Part shown: positions 16,128 through 24,966 of the stretch, piece after piece
Layout: the number at the start of each line of letters is the position of its first letter
Numbering within the stretch: position 1 is the stretch's first letter
Source of the DNA: Candidatus Pantoea formicae
GTDB taxonomy: Bacteria > Pseudomonadota > Gammaproteobacteria > Enterobacterales > Enterobacteriaceae
Length of the DNA: 64,000 nt
Direction: 5' to 3'
NCBI RefSeq assembly: GCF_011752625.1
Contig: NZ_VWXD01000001.1
Span: forward strand, 434,001-498,000
Program-made: the position numbers and the translations under genes
The notes under the pieces: model-generated
What the model saw: only the letters and a program-made list of their open reading frames with translations
Told to the model about the DNA's origin: nothing
Databases searched by the model: none

Positions 16128-17158
16128 TGAAACTGTTTTCAAAACACGTTCGCATCTTGCTCAGTACGGCCGTGATGGTGCTGCTGGCGTTCTGGCTGTC
16201 AGGTGCCATTGAACTCTATACCTTGCTCTCCATCACCGTATTTTTAGTGATGGGATTGCTGTCGCTCAGTCTGGCGTTTATCTGGGGCTACGGCGGCATT
16301 CTCTGCTTTGGTCAGGCCGCTTTTTTTGGCTTGGGTGCTTATACCTACGCGGTGTGCGCCATCAACTGGGGCGATTCAACCTGGGCAGTAGTGATGGCGA
16401 TTTTGATACCCACCCTGTTCTCGCTGTTATTGGGCTATGTCATTTTCTATGGCGGCGTCAGCGATGTCTATCTAGGGGCCATTACGTTAGCGGTGAGTTT
16501 GGTGTTGTTCAACTGGGTCAACTCCACCTCGGGCAGCGAATATCATATTGGTGACGCGCTGTTAGGCGGTTTCAATGGGATACCCTCAGTACCGACCTTA
16601 AATATGCCGTTCCAGCCTGATGCGATCCTCCCACCGGAAGCCATTTTCATGGTGACGGCAGGAGCGTTGGCACTTTGCTATGCGCTATTGAAGTTCGTAC
16701 TGCTCAGCCGTTTCGGCAAAACAGTGGTGGCGATTCGTGAAAACGAACAGCGTGCAGGTCTGCTGGGCTATAACGTGCCTGCTCATAAACTGGCAACCTT
16801 CGCGATAGGTGCGGCGATTGCAGGTATGGCAGGGTGTCTTTATGTCAACTGGGGCGCGTTTGTCAGTCCCGGTGTGTTCAGTATTAGTCAGTCAGCGCAG
16901 ATCATCATCTGGGTAATTGTCGGGGGGCGCGGCACGTTGATCGGTCCTGTCATCAGCTGCGTGCTATTGCAGTGGATGGTCACACGGTTGGGCGCGCAGC
17001 AGACCGTCGACGTCAATCTGGTGTTGGGTGTGATTTTGGCGGTGTTCGTACTGCTGATCCCGGGCGGTATACTGCCAACATTGCAAAAGTTGTTGCGACG
17101 TAAGCGATCGGCGACTGCGGCATCCCCGCGTGCATCAGTGAGTGAGGTGAAATCATGA
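16127..17158 (+). CDS. ABC importer permease (UrtC/LivM type)
   Basis: A 343-residue second permease of the LivM/UrtC type with multiple membrane spans. Landmarks are W-G-Y-G-G-I-L-C-F-G-Q-A-A-F-F-G-L-G-A-Y near residue 55 and R-E-N-E-Q-R-A-G-L-L-G-Y, the region that contacts the ATPases, near 205. It pairs with the LivH-type permease to move the substrate across the inner membrane. The start overlaps the previous stop by one base and the stop overlaps the ATPase start by four (ATGA). Confidence 0.92.
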   Translation: MKLFSKHVRILLSTAVMVLLAFWLSGAIELYTLLSITVFLVMGLLSLSLAFIWGYGGILCFGQAAFFGLGAYTYAVCAINWGDSTWAVVMAILIPTLFSLLLGYVIFYGGVSDVYLGAITLAVSLVLFNWVNSTSGSEYHIGDALLGGFNGIPSVPTLNMPFQPDAILPPEAIFMVTAGALALCYALLKFVLLSRFGKTVVAIRENEQRAGLLGYNVPAHKLATFAIGAAIAGMAGCLYVNWGAFVSPGVFSISQSAQIIIWVIVGGRGTLIGPVISCVLLQWMVTRLGAQQTVDVNLVLGVILAVFVLLIPGGILPTLQKLLRRKRSATAASPRASVSEVKS

Positions 17159-17886
17159 CAGCAACGATCTTGCTGGAAACCCGCAAGATGGGCGTCAGCT
17201 TTGGTGGCGTTCATGCGGTGAAAGAAGTGGACTTTACCCTGCATGAAGGTGAATTACGTTGCCTGATCGGCCCGAACGGCGCGGGAAAAAGTACCTTTTT
17301 TAAGATGCTCAGTGGTCAGGTGACGCCGACGCGCGGTGAGTGTCGCTATCGCAATCAGGTGATATCCGGCAAGCGTCCTTGGGACATTGCCCGCTTGGGT
17401 ATTGGAATTAAAACTCAAGTTCCAAGTGTGTTTGAGGGGCTTAGCGTGCGGGAGAATCTCTGGCAGGCCGCCGCCAATAAATTGTCGAAAGCGGCCGTGC
17501 CTGCGGCGATTGACCAGGTACTACAGGACATTGGGTTGAGTGACCATCAAGATGCGGTGCTGTCTGAACTGGCCCACGGCCAACGGCAGTGGGTGGAGTT
17601 GGGGATGATCCTGATTTCACGTCCGCAGTTGGTGTTGCTCGACGAGCCTGCCGCAGGGATGACGCTTCAGGAAGTGCGGAAAACAGCGCAGCTGATTAAA
17701 GCCATCAACCAGCAGAGTACGGTAGTGGTGGTGGAACATGATATGGAGTTCATCAGCATGATCGCGCAACGGGTCACGGTGTTTAATCAGGGGGCGGTGC
17801 TGGCGGAGGGGAGTTTTCGCGAGGTGACGCAAAATCCATTGGTGAAAGAGGCGTATCTCGGCAATCTGGAGATTAAACATGCTTGA
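17155..17886 (+). CDS. ABC importer ATPase (UrtD/LivG type)
   Basis: A 243-residue nucleotide-binding subunit. Walker A is G-P-N-G-A-G-K-S-T near residue 42. The signature position reads L-A-H-G-Q-R-Q-W-V-E-L, the relaxed form typical of UrtD. Walker B is L-V-L-L-D-E-P-A-A-G-M, and the switch His sits in V-V-E-H-D-M-E-F. It powers the permease pair on the cytoplasmic face. It overlaps the genes on both sides (4 and 8 bases), as expected for a stoichiometric complex. Confidence 0.93.
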   Translation: MTATILLETRKMGVSFGGVHAVKEVDFTLHEGELRCLIGPNGAGKSTFFKMLSGQVTPTRGECRYRNQVISGKRPWDIARLGIGIKTQVPSVFEGLSVRENLWQAAANKLSKAAVPAAIDQVLQDIGLSDHQDAVLSELAHGQRQWVELGMILISRPQLVLLDEPAAGMTLQEVRKTAQLIKAINQQSTVVVVEHDMEFISMIAQRVTVFNQGAVLAEGSFREVTQNPLVKEAYLGNLEIKHA

Positions 17887-18583
17887 AATTAAAGAGATGG
17901 TCTCGGGATATAACAAAATTCCGGTATTGCACTTATCCGAGCTGTTTGTTGGCGCAAAATCCTTCACTGGCGTATTAGGGCGAAACGGCATGGGTAAAAC
18001 CACGCTATTGAGAACCATCATGGGGGAGCTGCCGGCATGGCAAGGTTCAATTGCGCTGAATGGCATTGATATTACACGCTATCAAGCGCACCAGCGGGCA
18101 GCTGCAGGTATCGGTTTTGTGCCACAGGGGCGGCAAATATTCCCGCTGCTAACGGTCGAAGAGAACTTACGTATGGGATGTGTGAAGCACTTTTCCCGTG
18201 CAGGAACGATCATTGAGCAGATGCTGGAAATTTTCCCACGACTTAAGCGGTTACTGACGCAACCCGGTGGTGCGCTGTCTGGCGGTGAACAGCAACTGTT
18301 GGCTCTGGCACGCTGCCTGTGCGGGCAGCCACAACTGGTGTTATTAGACGAGCCAACGGAAGGGATTCAACCCAATATCTGTGAGGAGATCATTGAAACC
18401 TTGCAGCGGTTGCGTCATGAAATGGATATCTCGATCATTCTGGTGGAGCAGGATATTGAGTTTTTATATGCACTCTCGGACCGCATCCATGTCATCGAAA
18501 AGGGGCAAATCGTGCAGCAGATTGACCCGCGAATCCAACCCAGCGCCAGTGTTGCGGAGCAGTATTTAGGATTTCATGCATAG
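17879..18583 (+). CDS. ABC importer ATPase (UrtE/LivF type)
   Basis: A 234-residue second ATPase. Walker A is G-R-N-G-M-G-K-T-T, the signature is L-S-G-G-E-Q-Q-L-L-A-L-A-R, Walker B is L-V-L-L-D-E-P-T-E-G-I-Q-P, and the switch is I-L-V-E-Q-D-I-E-F, with Gln in place of the usual His as in UrtE/LivF proteins. It completes the importer (binding protein, two permeases, two ATPases). It is followed by an imperfect hairpin at 18596-18627 and then the ANTAR gene. Confidence 0.93.
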   Translation: MLEIKEMVSGYNKIPVLHLSELFVGAKSFTGVLGRNGMGKTTLLRTIMGELPAWQGSIALNGIDITRYQAHQRAAAGIGFVPQGRQIFPLLTVEENLRMGCVKHFSRAGTIIEQMLEIFPRLKRLLTQPGGALSGGEQQLLALARCLCGQPQLVLLDEPTEGIQPNICEEIIETLQRLRHEMDISIILVEQDIEFLYALSDRIHVIEKGQIVQQIDPRIQPSASVAEQYLGFHA

Positions 18584-18595
18584 AAATACCCGCCC

Positions 18596-18627
18596 CCTTA
18601 ACTCTTTCCTGCGGGCGAGGGTTAAGG
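18596..18627. other. Hairpin between importer operon and ANTAR regulator
   Basis: CCTTAAC at 18596-18602 pairs with GTTAAGG at 18621-18627 around an 18-base loop, followed by a short T-run (GCGCTTTC). It could be a weak terminator or a processing element, or a target of the antiterminator encoded next. The sequence shows only the inverted repeat. Confidence 0.35.
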
Positions 18628-18734
18628 CGCTTTCATGTCCCGGCTGACACAGCACCCGGCAGCGCCAACACAGCGTGAATCGTTGAACTCTTCTACTGTG
18701 AGGCTTCCTCAATCAGGCAGCACACAGGTGAAAT

Positions 18735-19328
18735 ATGAATGAGCAATCACTGCTGGCCACACTTTCGGGCGTCCGGCTGCACATCTTCCATCCTGATTCT
18801 CAAAGCGTGCGGGCTTTTTGCGCTTCACTGACTCAGTTGGGTTGCAAGGTGCAGCACAGTTGGCCGCCCGAGGCGTCGTTCCCTGCGGAAACTCAAGTGC
18901 TGCTAGTGGCGATTGAAACCCATTATCAAACACGGTTGCTGCGCCTGTTTGAGACGATTAAACACCAACATACCCCTGTTATTGCCTTAGCGGATTGCCA
19001 TGATGCGCGGTTGTTCCCGCTTTTACTGCAGTTACAACCGGCCGCCATCGCAGAACGAGAGCTGAACCCCTTCGCCTTGATCGTGCAAATCATTGGGAGC
19101 TGGCAAACAGCGCAACAGAATTCGCAACTGCGCACTGAACATGCGGCTCGTCACCAACGCCAGGTGAGAAATGAACGTCTTGCACAAGCTAAGGGGGTGC
19201 TGATGCAAACCTTCGGACTGGATGAGTCGGATGCCTATCACTTTATGCGTACTGAGGCCATGAACACGCGCAGCAGCCTGGAGTTCACTGCTGAACGTGT
19301 TCTTAATCAGTTGCAAAAATTGTCATGA
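18735..19328 (+). CDS. AmiR/NasT-type ANTAR-domain antitermination regulator
   Basis: A 197-residue protein with an N-terminal pseudo-receiver-like domain (about residues 10-125, lacking an obvious phosphoacceptor Asp pattern). A coiled linker follows, then a C-terminal ANTAR RNA-binding domain (A-Q-A-K-G-V-L-M-Q-T-F-G-L-D-E-S-D-A-Y, then M-R). AmiR of Pseudomonas binds leader RNA to prevent termination in the amidase operon and is held inactive by the binding protein AmiC until an amide binds. Its place after an AmiC/FmdD-like binding-protein operon suggests similar control of this nitrile/amide locus. Function by analogy, not shown. Confidence 0.85.
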   Translation: MNEQSLLATLSGVRLHIFHPDSQSVRAFCASLTQLGCKVQHSWPPEASFPAETQVLLVAIETHYQTRLLRLFETIKHQHTPVIALADCHDARLFPLLLQLQPAAIAERELNPFALIVQIIGSWQTAQQNSQLRTEHAARHQRQVRNERLAQAKGVLMQTFGLDESDAYHFMRTEAMNTRSSLEFTAERVLNQLQKLS

Positions 19329-19341
19329 GTACGGATAGAAA

Positions 19342-20277
19342 TCACGATTCTGTTTGACGCAGTAGGCTACTCGGCGTGCAGCCAAACGCCTTGCGGAACG
19401 CCAAGCTAAAGTGAGACATATCGCTGAAGCCATGGTCTAACGCGACCTGCGTAATGTTACGCGCTTTACCTTCAGCCAGTGCTTTGCGGCATGCCAGTAA
19501 TCGCTCCTGCCAGACAAAATTCATCGGCGTGGTGCCATGTGCAGCGAACACTCGGCTGATGGTGCGCGGAGAGACATGGTGTGCGTTGGCAATCTGCGCC
19601 ATGGTTAAGTCTGCTTCCTGTAAGTTCTGCCGCAAGTAACTCACCACGCGCGAATAAAGATCGGGTTTTAATACGTCATCACTCTTCTGCAAATTGACGC
19701 TGACGGAAATCATGTTAATCAAGGTGTTAGCGAACTGTTCGGCCAGAAAACCGTTTTCACATTCGGCATGGAAAATAAACGCCTCTTGCAAGAGTTGCTT
19801 AAGCGAGGTCATGCCCGGACGGCTGAGATCCAGCGTTTTACCCGCCAGTCTGGCAATCGCCGGCGCCTCCTTTTCGATCATTTGACGCGGTAAATGCACG
19901 ATATTGATCGCCACATTGTCCATTGCGAAATCAAAAGGGGTCGCAGCATCATAGATCACTACATCCCCGGCACTTACACGAGATTGATTTTCATTCTGTC
20001 GCAGCGTGCCCTGACCCGAGCGAACATAACCGAGATATAAATCATGATTGGGATGACGACGAATGCACTCCGGGGTGCGTTGCCAAACCAAGGCGGTTTG
20101 TGAAACATGGTGCGCAATATCAACGTGTCCGAGCATGGAATAGCCAAAACTGCCGGAAAACGCGCCTGACTGAACCTGTCGGGCTTCAGCTTTGATTAAG
20201 CGCGAACAGACAGCGTCGCGCCAGGCGTCAAAGCGATGGCGATTATCTAAATGATCCGTGGTGAAAGTTTCTTTCAT
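19342..20277 (-). CDS. AraC-family regulator (NitR/FeaR-like)
   Basis: A 311-residue AraC-family activator with the N-terminal AraC-binding-like domain found in FeaR and nitrilase regulators (R-F-D-A-W-R-D-A-V near residue 15). The C-terminal double helix-turn-helix spans about residues 210-308 (M-A-Q-I-A-N-A-H-H-V-S-P-R-T-I-S-R-V-F, then D-H-G-F-S-D-M-S-H-F). NitR-type proteins activate nitrile or amide genes when the inducer is present. It lies between the ANTAR gene (convergent, 13-base gap) and the amidase (same strand), so it probably controls this locus. The effector is unknown. Confidence 0.87.
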   Translation of the reverse strand: MKETFTTDHLDNRHRFDAWRDAVCSRLIKAEARQVQSGAFSGSFGYSMLGHVDIAHHVSQTALVWQRTPECIRRHPNHDLYLGYVRSGQGTLRQNENQSRVSAGDVVIYDAATPFDFAMDNVAINIVHLPRQMIEKEAPAIARLAGKTLDLSRPGMTSLKQLLQEAFIFHAECENGFLAEQFANTLINMISVSVNLQKSDDVLKPDLYSRVVSYLRQNLQEADLTMAQIANAHHVSPRTISRVFAAHGTTPMNFVWQERLLACRKALAEGKARNITQVALDHGFSDMSHFSLAFRKAFGCTPSSLLRQTES

Positions 20278-20351
20278 AGCAACGTCCCCTAAACATGGCG
20301 AAAAAGGGCGAAATCACAATAAACAAAGCAATTTTCAGGCCATAAAGAGGT

Positions 20352-20384
20352 AAAAAAGCCGCACCGGGGTGGCTGTGCGGCTTC
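20352..20384 (-). terminator. Rho-independent terminator of the amidase gene
   Basis: On the minus strand, AAGCCGCAC and GTGCGGCTT form a 9-bp GC-rich stem immediately followed by a run of six T (A's at 20352-20357 on the plus strand). It lies 12 bases beyond the amidase stop. Confidence 0.85.
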
Positions 20385-20395
20385 ATGGGTAGTAT

Positions 20396-21790
20396 TTACA
20401 AGGCAGGATGTTTTTTATGCCATTCAGTGACTTGCTGGAAAGCCCAGGCGGCTTGAATCATCGCGGTTTCATCGAAATGCGCAGCCACTAATTGGAAACC
20501 AATGGGCGCACCGGTCGCAGTCATACCACACGGCAGAGTGATGGTGGGATGTCCGCTGGCATCAAATGCACTGGTATAGCGCAGGACGCCGTTAAACAGT
20601 GCCTGATCGGTACCAAAACGGGTCATGGTATCCCAGGTTAAACCGGCATAAGCAGTGGCCGGCGCGAGAATCAAATCAACATGTGTGAACAACGCGGAGA
20701 TATCGCCGCGCAAGGCCGCTCGATTCAGCAGTAAGCGTTGATATTCCAATGCAGTCACCTGATGTCCCAGATCGAGCAACCCTGAGAGTCCCGGGCCGTA
20801 CTGATCCTTCTGCGCAGGATAGGTGGCTTCGTGTGCCAGTGCCGTTTCCACCGCACACAACGCACTCCATTCAGCAGCTGCTTGCTCGGTATCGGGCAGG
20901 GTGATGTCTACCGGTGTTGCACCTAGCGCGATTAAGGTGGCCAGGGCGGCTTCCAGCGCGGCACGGGTCTCTGCATCCACTTTTTCAAGTGCCCATGCTT
21001 TATCCACACCGATACGCATTTTACTGATGCCACGCGTCATCAAGGCCAGATAATCCGGCACGGGTTCGCTACTGGAGGTATGATCCTTATCATCACGTCC
21101 GGCAATCGCTTGTAACATCGCCGCGGCATCCGCAGCGGAACGTGCCATCGGTCCAATATGATCCAGTGAGGCGGCCAGTTCGCACGCACCGTGTCGGGTG
21201 ACGCGTCCCCACGTGGGTTTAATGCCGGTTAAACCGTTTGCATTGGAGGGGAAACGGATTGAGCCACCGGTATCGGTACCGATTGATCCATAACAAAGTC
21301 CTGCGGCTGTGGCGACGCCGGAACCACTTGATGAAACCCCGGTCCAGAGCGCGCTGCCCCAAGGGTTATTGGGGCGAGTGATTTCAGGATGGTGATCGGC
21401 AAAGGCACTTTCCGTTTGTGTGAGTTTACCGAGAATCACAGCGCCCGCCGCACGGAAACGATCCACGACAGTAGAGTCTTCAGCCGGATAGTGATCCTTA
21501 TGGATGATCATGCCGTGGCTGGTGGGCGCATCTTTGGTCCAAATCAGATCTTTTAACGCAATAGGCACGCCATGCAACGGGCCTCGCTGTTTGCCAGAGG
21601 CAATTTCAGCATCCGCTTCCGCTGCCTGTTTTAATGCACTGTCTCGCATCACATAAAAATAGCTGTGCAGGTCGCTGTCGAGCGTGTCGATGCGAGCAAG
21701 CAGCGCTTCAGTGACAGCAACGGAGGTGATGTCGCCAGACTGAATCAGGCGTCCAATTTCCAGCAAGCTTTTGTAATGCAGATTGTTCAT
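20396..21790 (-). CDS. Amidase-signature family amidase
   Basis: A 464-residue amidase of the amidase-signature family with the Ser-cisSer-Lys triad visible. Lys80 is in P-I-A-L-K-D, the cis-Ser is Ser153/154 in G-V-S-S-S-G-S-G-V-A, and nucleophile Ser177 is in G-T-D-T-G-G-S-I-R. The enzyme hydrolyses carboxamides to acid and ammonia in the cytoplasm, the natural second step after nitrile hydratase. The ATG at 21790 is preceded by AGAGGT; the ATG at 21808 has no ribosome site. It forms its own unit with a strong terminator downstream. Which amides it prefers cannot be told. Confidence 0.9.
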   Translation of the reverse strand: MNNLHYKSLLEIGRLIQSGDITSVAVTEALLARIDTLDSDLHSYFYVMRDSALKQAAEADAEIASGKQRGPLHGVPIALKDLIWTKDAPTSHGMIIHKDHYPAEDSTVVDRFRAAGAVILGKLTQTESAFADHHPEITRPNNPWGSALWTGVSSSGSGVATAAGLCYGSIGTDTGGSIRFPSNANGLTGIKPTWGRVTRHGACELAASLDHIGPMARSAADAAAMLQAIAGRDDKDHTSSSEPVPDYLALMTRGISKMRIGVDKAWALEKVDAETRAALEAALATLIALGATPVDITLPDTEQAAAEWSALCAVETALAHEATYPAQKDQYGPGLSGLLDLGHQVTALEYQRLLLNRAALRGDISALFTHVDLILAPATAYAGLTWDTMTRFGTDQALFNGVLRYTSAFDASGHPTITLPCGMTATGAPIGFQLVAAHFDETAMIQAAWAFQQVTEWHKKHPAL

Positions 21791-21998
21791 CGCGACTTTA
21801 CCTCTCATGAAATGCGGACTGCTCGTTGGGCAGACAATGTGTTGATGAACAACGTAAATCAGACGCTCTTATCTGGCTGTGTTTAAGCAGACAGATGCTG
21901 TGCCAAAAATGTCAGGTCCCTCAGAGTTAAACAAAACTAAAGTGTTATGCCAGTGTGCCGATAACCTTGTGCAATAGTTCATGCAGAGGATTATTTTG

Positions 21999-23420
21999 AT
22001 GCTAAATGGGATTGGCAGCAGCGTGTTACGCAACCTGATTTCTGCAGGTTCAAGTGTGAACACGACGGTGAACAGTAAAGCTACACAGAGCAACTTGCAG
22101 GCTGAAGCGTCAACGAAAGTCACCTTCAGTGAGGACAGCGAGGCCATCGCGGCTATTTATAAAATCGAGCCCGCGCAGGTGCAGAACAGCGGAGCGATTG
22201 GCAGCAATATTCAGGCACAACTTAACGCCGCCGCGCAGACAGGCGGTGTGGGCATGAGCGGAATCGGCAGCAACTTGCTGAGCAATTTGCTGCAAAATCG
22301 TGACAACGTCACATTAAGTGTGCCCGCCACTGAATCTTCTGGCGCGACGAACGGAAGCCAAAGCGCCGTGGCGCTTACGGTGACCACACAATCAGGGATT
22401 CAGGTTAGCTTGCAAATGACACGCCAGCAGGGCGGATTGGTGGTGGAGTTAAACACCAGCGGTGGCAAGCTAAGCAATGACGAAGCCACTGCCATCAGCC
22501 AACTTTCTGACGGTTTGCAAAAAGCCTTAGACGGTTTAGATGCAAGTAGTACGCAGTTGGATATTGCCGATTTGATGAAGTTCGACACTTCGCAACTCAA
22601 AAGCGTCGATTTGAAGACCGATCTGCGCAATGGCGATAATGTCACCCAGTCGCTCAATCTCCATGCTGACGATAAAGAGCGCTGGTTGGGCTTCCACAAT
22701 GGCGATGTCAGTATCAAACTGGATACCGACGTGTCGAAACTCACTCAGGCGGGGAGTGCCGACCAGCAGGCAGCAGCCCTGGACCAGTGGGCAACGAAGT
22801 TTGATCAGGCGGCTGCACGCGGCCACGGCGATCGCACCATGCTGAATCTGTTCAAAGACAGTTTCCGTGCCCTGAACACCACTGAGGGACAGGCCAGTCA
22901 CAGCGTTAACACCCAGCGCGTGATTTCCATTGATGCTAACGCGGCTAAAAACGGTGCGATCAGCGGCTTGGCTGATTTCTCTGCCAGCTATCAGCAAACA
23001 CCACGATCCGGTAATCCCTACAAGCCAGAAGAGCAGGACACATTCTCCCTGGATGTGGCGCAGCAAACCCGTTCGCAGCAGCATAGCGACACCCAGGATC
23101 TCACGCAGGATACGCTGTTCAAACTCAAGGCCAGTTTCCACACCGCACTGGACTCTGATGGGGATGCGAAACTGACAGCACTCAAGTCATCGCAAAATTA
23201 TCGTTATCACCTGATCAACGATGAAGAACGCAGTCAGACCTCGGTGTCGCAGAACAAGAAGGGTGAGTTGGCCGCGCAGACCACACAGCAGATCACTCAG
23301 CATGAAACCGTGAAAAGCTACCAACAGGCAAAACTTATCGACAGCGTAGAGATTCCACACAGTGAGAAGTCTGTCACTGCGCATCAATACGCACGAGCGT
23401 TATTCGAATCGGAAATCTAA
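21999..23420 (+). CDS. Cysteine-free hypothetical protein with N-terminal repeats
   Basis: A 473-residue protein I do not recognise. It has no signal peptide, no membrane segment and no cysteine, and is rich in Q, S, T, D, N and A. The very N-terminus (N-G-I-G-S-S-V-L-R-N-L-I, residues 3-14) recurs near residues 87-98 (S-G-I-G-S-N-L-L-S-N-L-L), with a degenerate copy near 65. Such composition is common in secreted or surface proteins and effectors, but no secretion signal or secretion gene is seen nearby. The ATG at 21999 follows GAGGA at 8 bases; an in-frame ATG at 21981 lacks one. It is a single-gene unit ended by a strong terminator. Confidence 0.75.
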   Translation: MLNGIGSSVLRNLISAGSSVNTTVNSKATQSNLQAEASTKVTFSEDSEAIAAIYKIEPAQVQNSGAIGSNIQAQLNAAAQTGGVGMSGIGSNLLSNLLQNRDNVTLSVPATESSGATNGSQSAVALTVTTQSGIQVSLQMTRQQGGLVVELNTSGGKLSNDEATAISQLSDGLQKALDGLDASSTQLDIADLMKFDTSQLKSVDLKTDLRNGDNVTQSLNLHADDKERWLGFHNGDVSIKLDTDVSKLTQAGSADQQAAALDQWATKFDQAAARGHGDRTMLNLFKDSFRALNTTEGQASHSVNTQRVISIDANAAKNGAISGLADFSASYQQTPRSGNPYKPEEQDTFSLDVAQQTRSQQHSDTQDLTQDTLFKLKASFHTALDSDGDAKLTALKSSQNYRYHLINDEERSQTSVSQNKKGELAAQTTQQITQHETVKSYQQAKLIDSVEIPHSEKSVTAHQYARALFESEI

Positions 23421-23426
23421 ATTGTC

Positions 23427-23460
23427 GGCTCAGTGAGAATTTATTTTCGCTGAGCCTTTC
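23427..23460 (+). terminator. Rho-independent terminator
   Basis: GGCTCAGTGA and TCGCTGAGCC pair into a 10-bp stem (with G-U) followed by TTTCTCC, a few bases after the stop of the cysteine-free protein gene. Confidence 0.8.
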
Positions 23461-23751
23461 TCCTTCCTTTTGCTTTTTTTACTCTTCGTTAGCGTTTATT
23501 GATATTAAGCGTTTTTGAGTGATTTTAATTCTTTATCTTCCCTCAAAAAGCCCCATGAGGCTTGAACCATGGTGAGTGATATCCCATAGATAATTAATGG
23601 AAAATTATTGCCGGATATAGCATAACCGTACTATTTACTTAATTAACGCCTCCTGATTATCATCCCTTTCAAATAGTTATTCACGCTGCGCCGCACGCTT
23701 TATTTCCGTGCTGGTGGGTTATTCACTACGCCGTTAAAAGTGAAATCAACG
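23461..23751. promoter_or_regulatory. Upstream region of the organosulfur operon
   Basis: AT-rich non-coding DNA before the SfnB genes. A small inverted repeat (AAGCC-CCATGA-GGCTT, 23548-23563) is visible. The region must hold the operon promoter, and sulfur-starvation control by CysB or Cbl is expected for this gene set, but I cannot assign a binding site by eye. Confidence 0.3.
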
Positions 23752-24957
23752 ATGAAACAAAATAATCATTCTCCTGAGCAACAGGCTAGGGTATTGACCA
23801 GTGATGCACAGGCGATTGCCGTTGCGCATCATATTGCTGAGCAAGCTAAGTCCGGTGCGGTGGATCGCGATCAACAGCGCATTTACCCGCTGACGCTGCT
23901 CAACCAGTTCACTCAGTTGGGGTTAGGCAGCATCAGTGTGCCTAAGCAATTTGGCGGTGCAGGACTCTCTTTTCAGACCGTGGCGGAAGTGTTTCGTGTG
24001 ATCTCTGCGAGCGATCCTTCACTGGGACAAATTCCACAAAACCACTTTGGCTTAATTCAGTTCATCCTCGGCGAAGGAGAACCTTCACAGCAGCAGCAGT
24101 TACTCCGTGCAGTGGTGCAGGGGCAACGTCTGGGGAACGGCGGGCCGGAAAAAAACAGCAAACATACGCGCGATGTTCAAACACGGTTAGTGACAACGTC
24201 ACAGGGGCTTGCTCTTTCAGGTGAAAAATTCTATTCAACTGGCGCGATGTTTGCGGACATCCTGGTGACCACCGCAATTCAGGAAGAACAACCTGTGATG
24301 GTGTTCATCCCACTGCCGACGCAAGGGGTAGAGATTGTTGATGACTGGTCAGGTATGGGGCAGCGCACGACCGCTAGCGGCACGGTGAAATTGCAGCAGG
24401 TGGCGGTGAATCCCACGCTCATCATGCCATTACCCAGCAGTGACAAACCCACATTGCGCGGAGCGGTTTCTCAACTGATTCAGGCCGCGATTGATGCGGG
24501 GATTGCACAAGGTGCGCTGGACGACGCACTCGAATTTGTGCGCAGCAGCTCGCGACCCTGGGTGGATGCCGGAGTCAGCCGCAATGCGGATGATCCCTAC
24601 ATTCTGGCTGATGTCGGCCGTATCAGCACCGAACTCAGCGCCGCGAATGCCTTGCTGAGACGGGCCGCACGCATTCTCGACAGCATTGATCAGCAGTCGC
24701 TTTCCGCTGACGACTGTGCTCGTGCTTCGATTGCCGTCGCCGAAGCTAAAGTGCTGACCACGGAGATTGCATTGCGCGCTAGCGAGAAATTACTGGAATG
24801 GGGAGGCAGTCGCGCCACGTTGCTGCGGCATGGCCTCGATCGCCACTGGCGCAATGCGAGGACGCATACGTTGCACGATCCGCTGCGCTGGAAAAATCAT
24901 GCCATCGGTAATTACTACCTGAACGGCGTGCAACCTGCGCGTCATGCCTGGATTTAA
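23752..24957 (+). CDS. SfnB-family flavoprotein oxidoreductase, copy 1
   Basis: A 401-residue acyl-CoA-dehydrogenase-fold protein of the SfnB/DszC group. Features are Q-I-P-Q-N-H-F near residue 97, G-E-K-F-Y-S-T-G-A near 160, a D-D-W-S-G-M-G-Q-R-T-T-A-S-G segment near the flavin, and the C-terminal R-H-W-R-N-A-R-T-H-T-L-H-D-P. Relatives are FMN-dependent monooxygenases used to release sulfur from sulfones, thiophenes and related compounds during sulfate limitation. Start is uncertain between a GTG at 23740 and the ATG at 23752; neither has a strong Shine-Dalgarno. It is paralogous to the next gene. Confidence 0.85.
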   Translation: MKQNNHSPEQQARVLTSDAQAIAVAHHIAEQAKSGAVDRDQQRIYPLTLLNQFTQLGLGSISVPKQFGGAGLSFQTVAEVFRVISASDPSLGQIPQNHFGLIQFILGEGEPSQQQQLLRAVVQGQRLGNGGPEKNSKHTRDVQTRLVTTSQGLALSGEKFYSTGAMFADILVTTAIQEEQPVMVFIPLPTQGVEIVDDWSGMGQRTTASGTVKLQQVAVNPTLIMPLPSSDKPTLRGAVSQLIQAAIDAGIAQGALDDALEFVRSSSRPWVDAGVSRNADDPYILADVGRISTELSAANALLRRAARILDSIDQQSLSADDCARASIAVAEAKVLTTEIALRASEKLLEWGGSRATLLRHGLDRHWRNARTHTLHDPLRWKNHAIGNYYLNGVQPARHAWI

Positions 24958-24966
24958 GGAGAGTTT

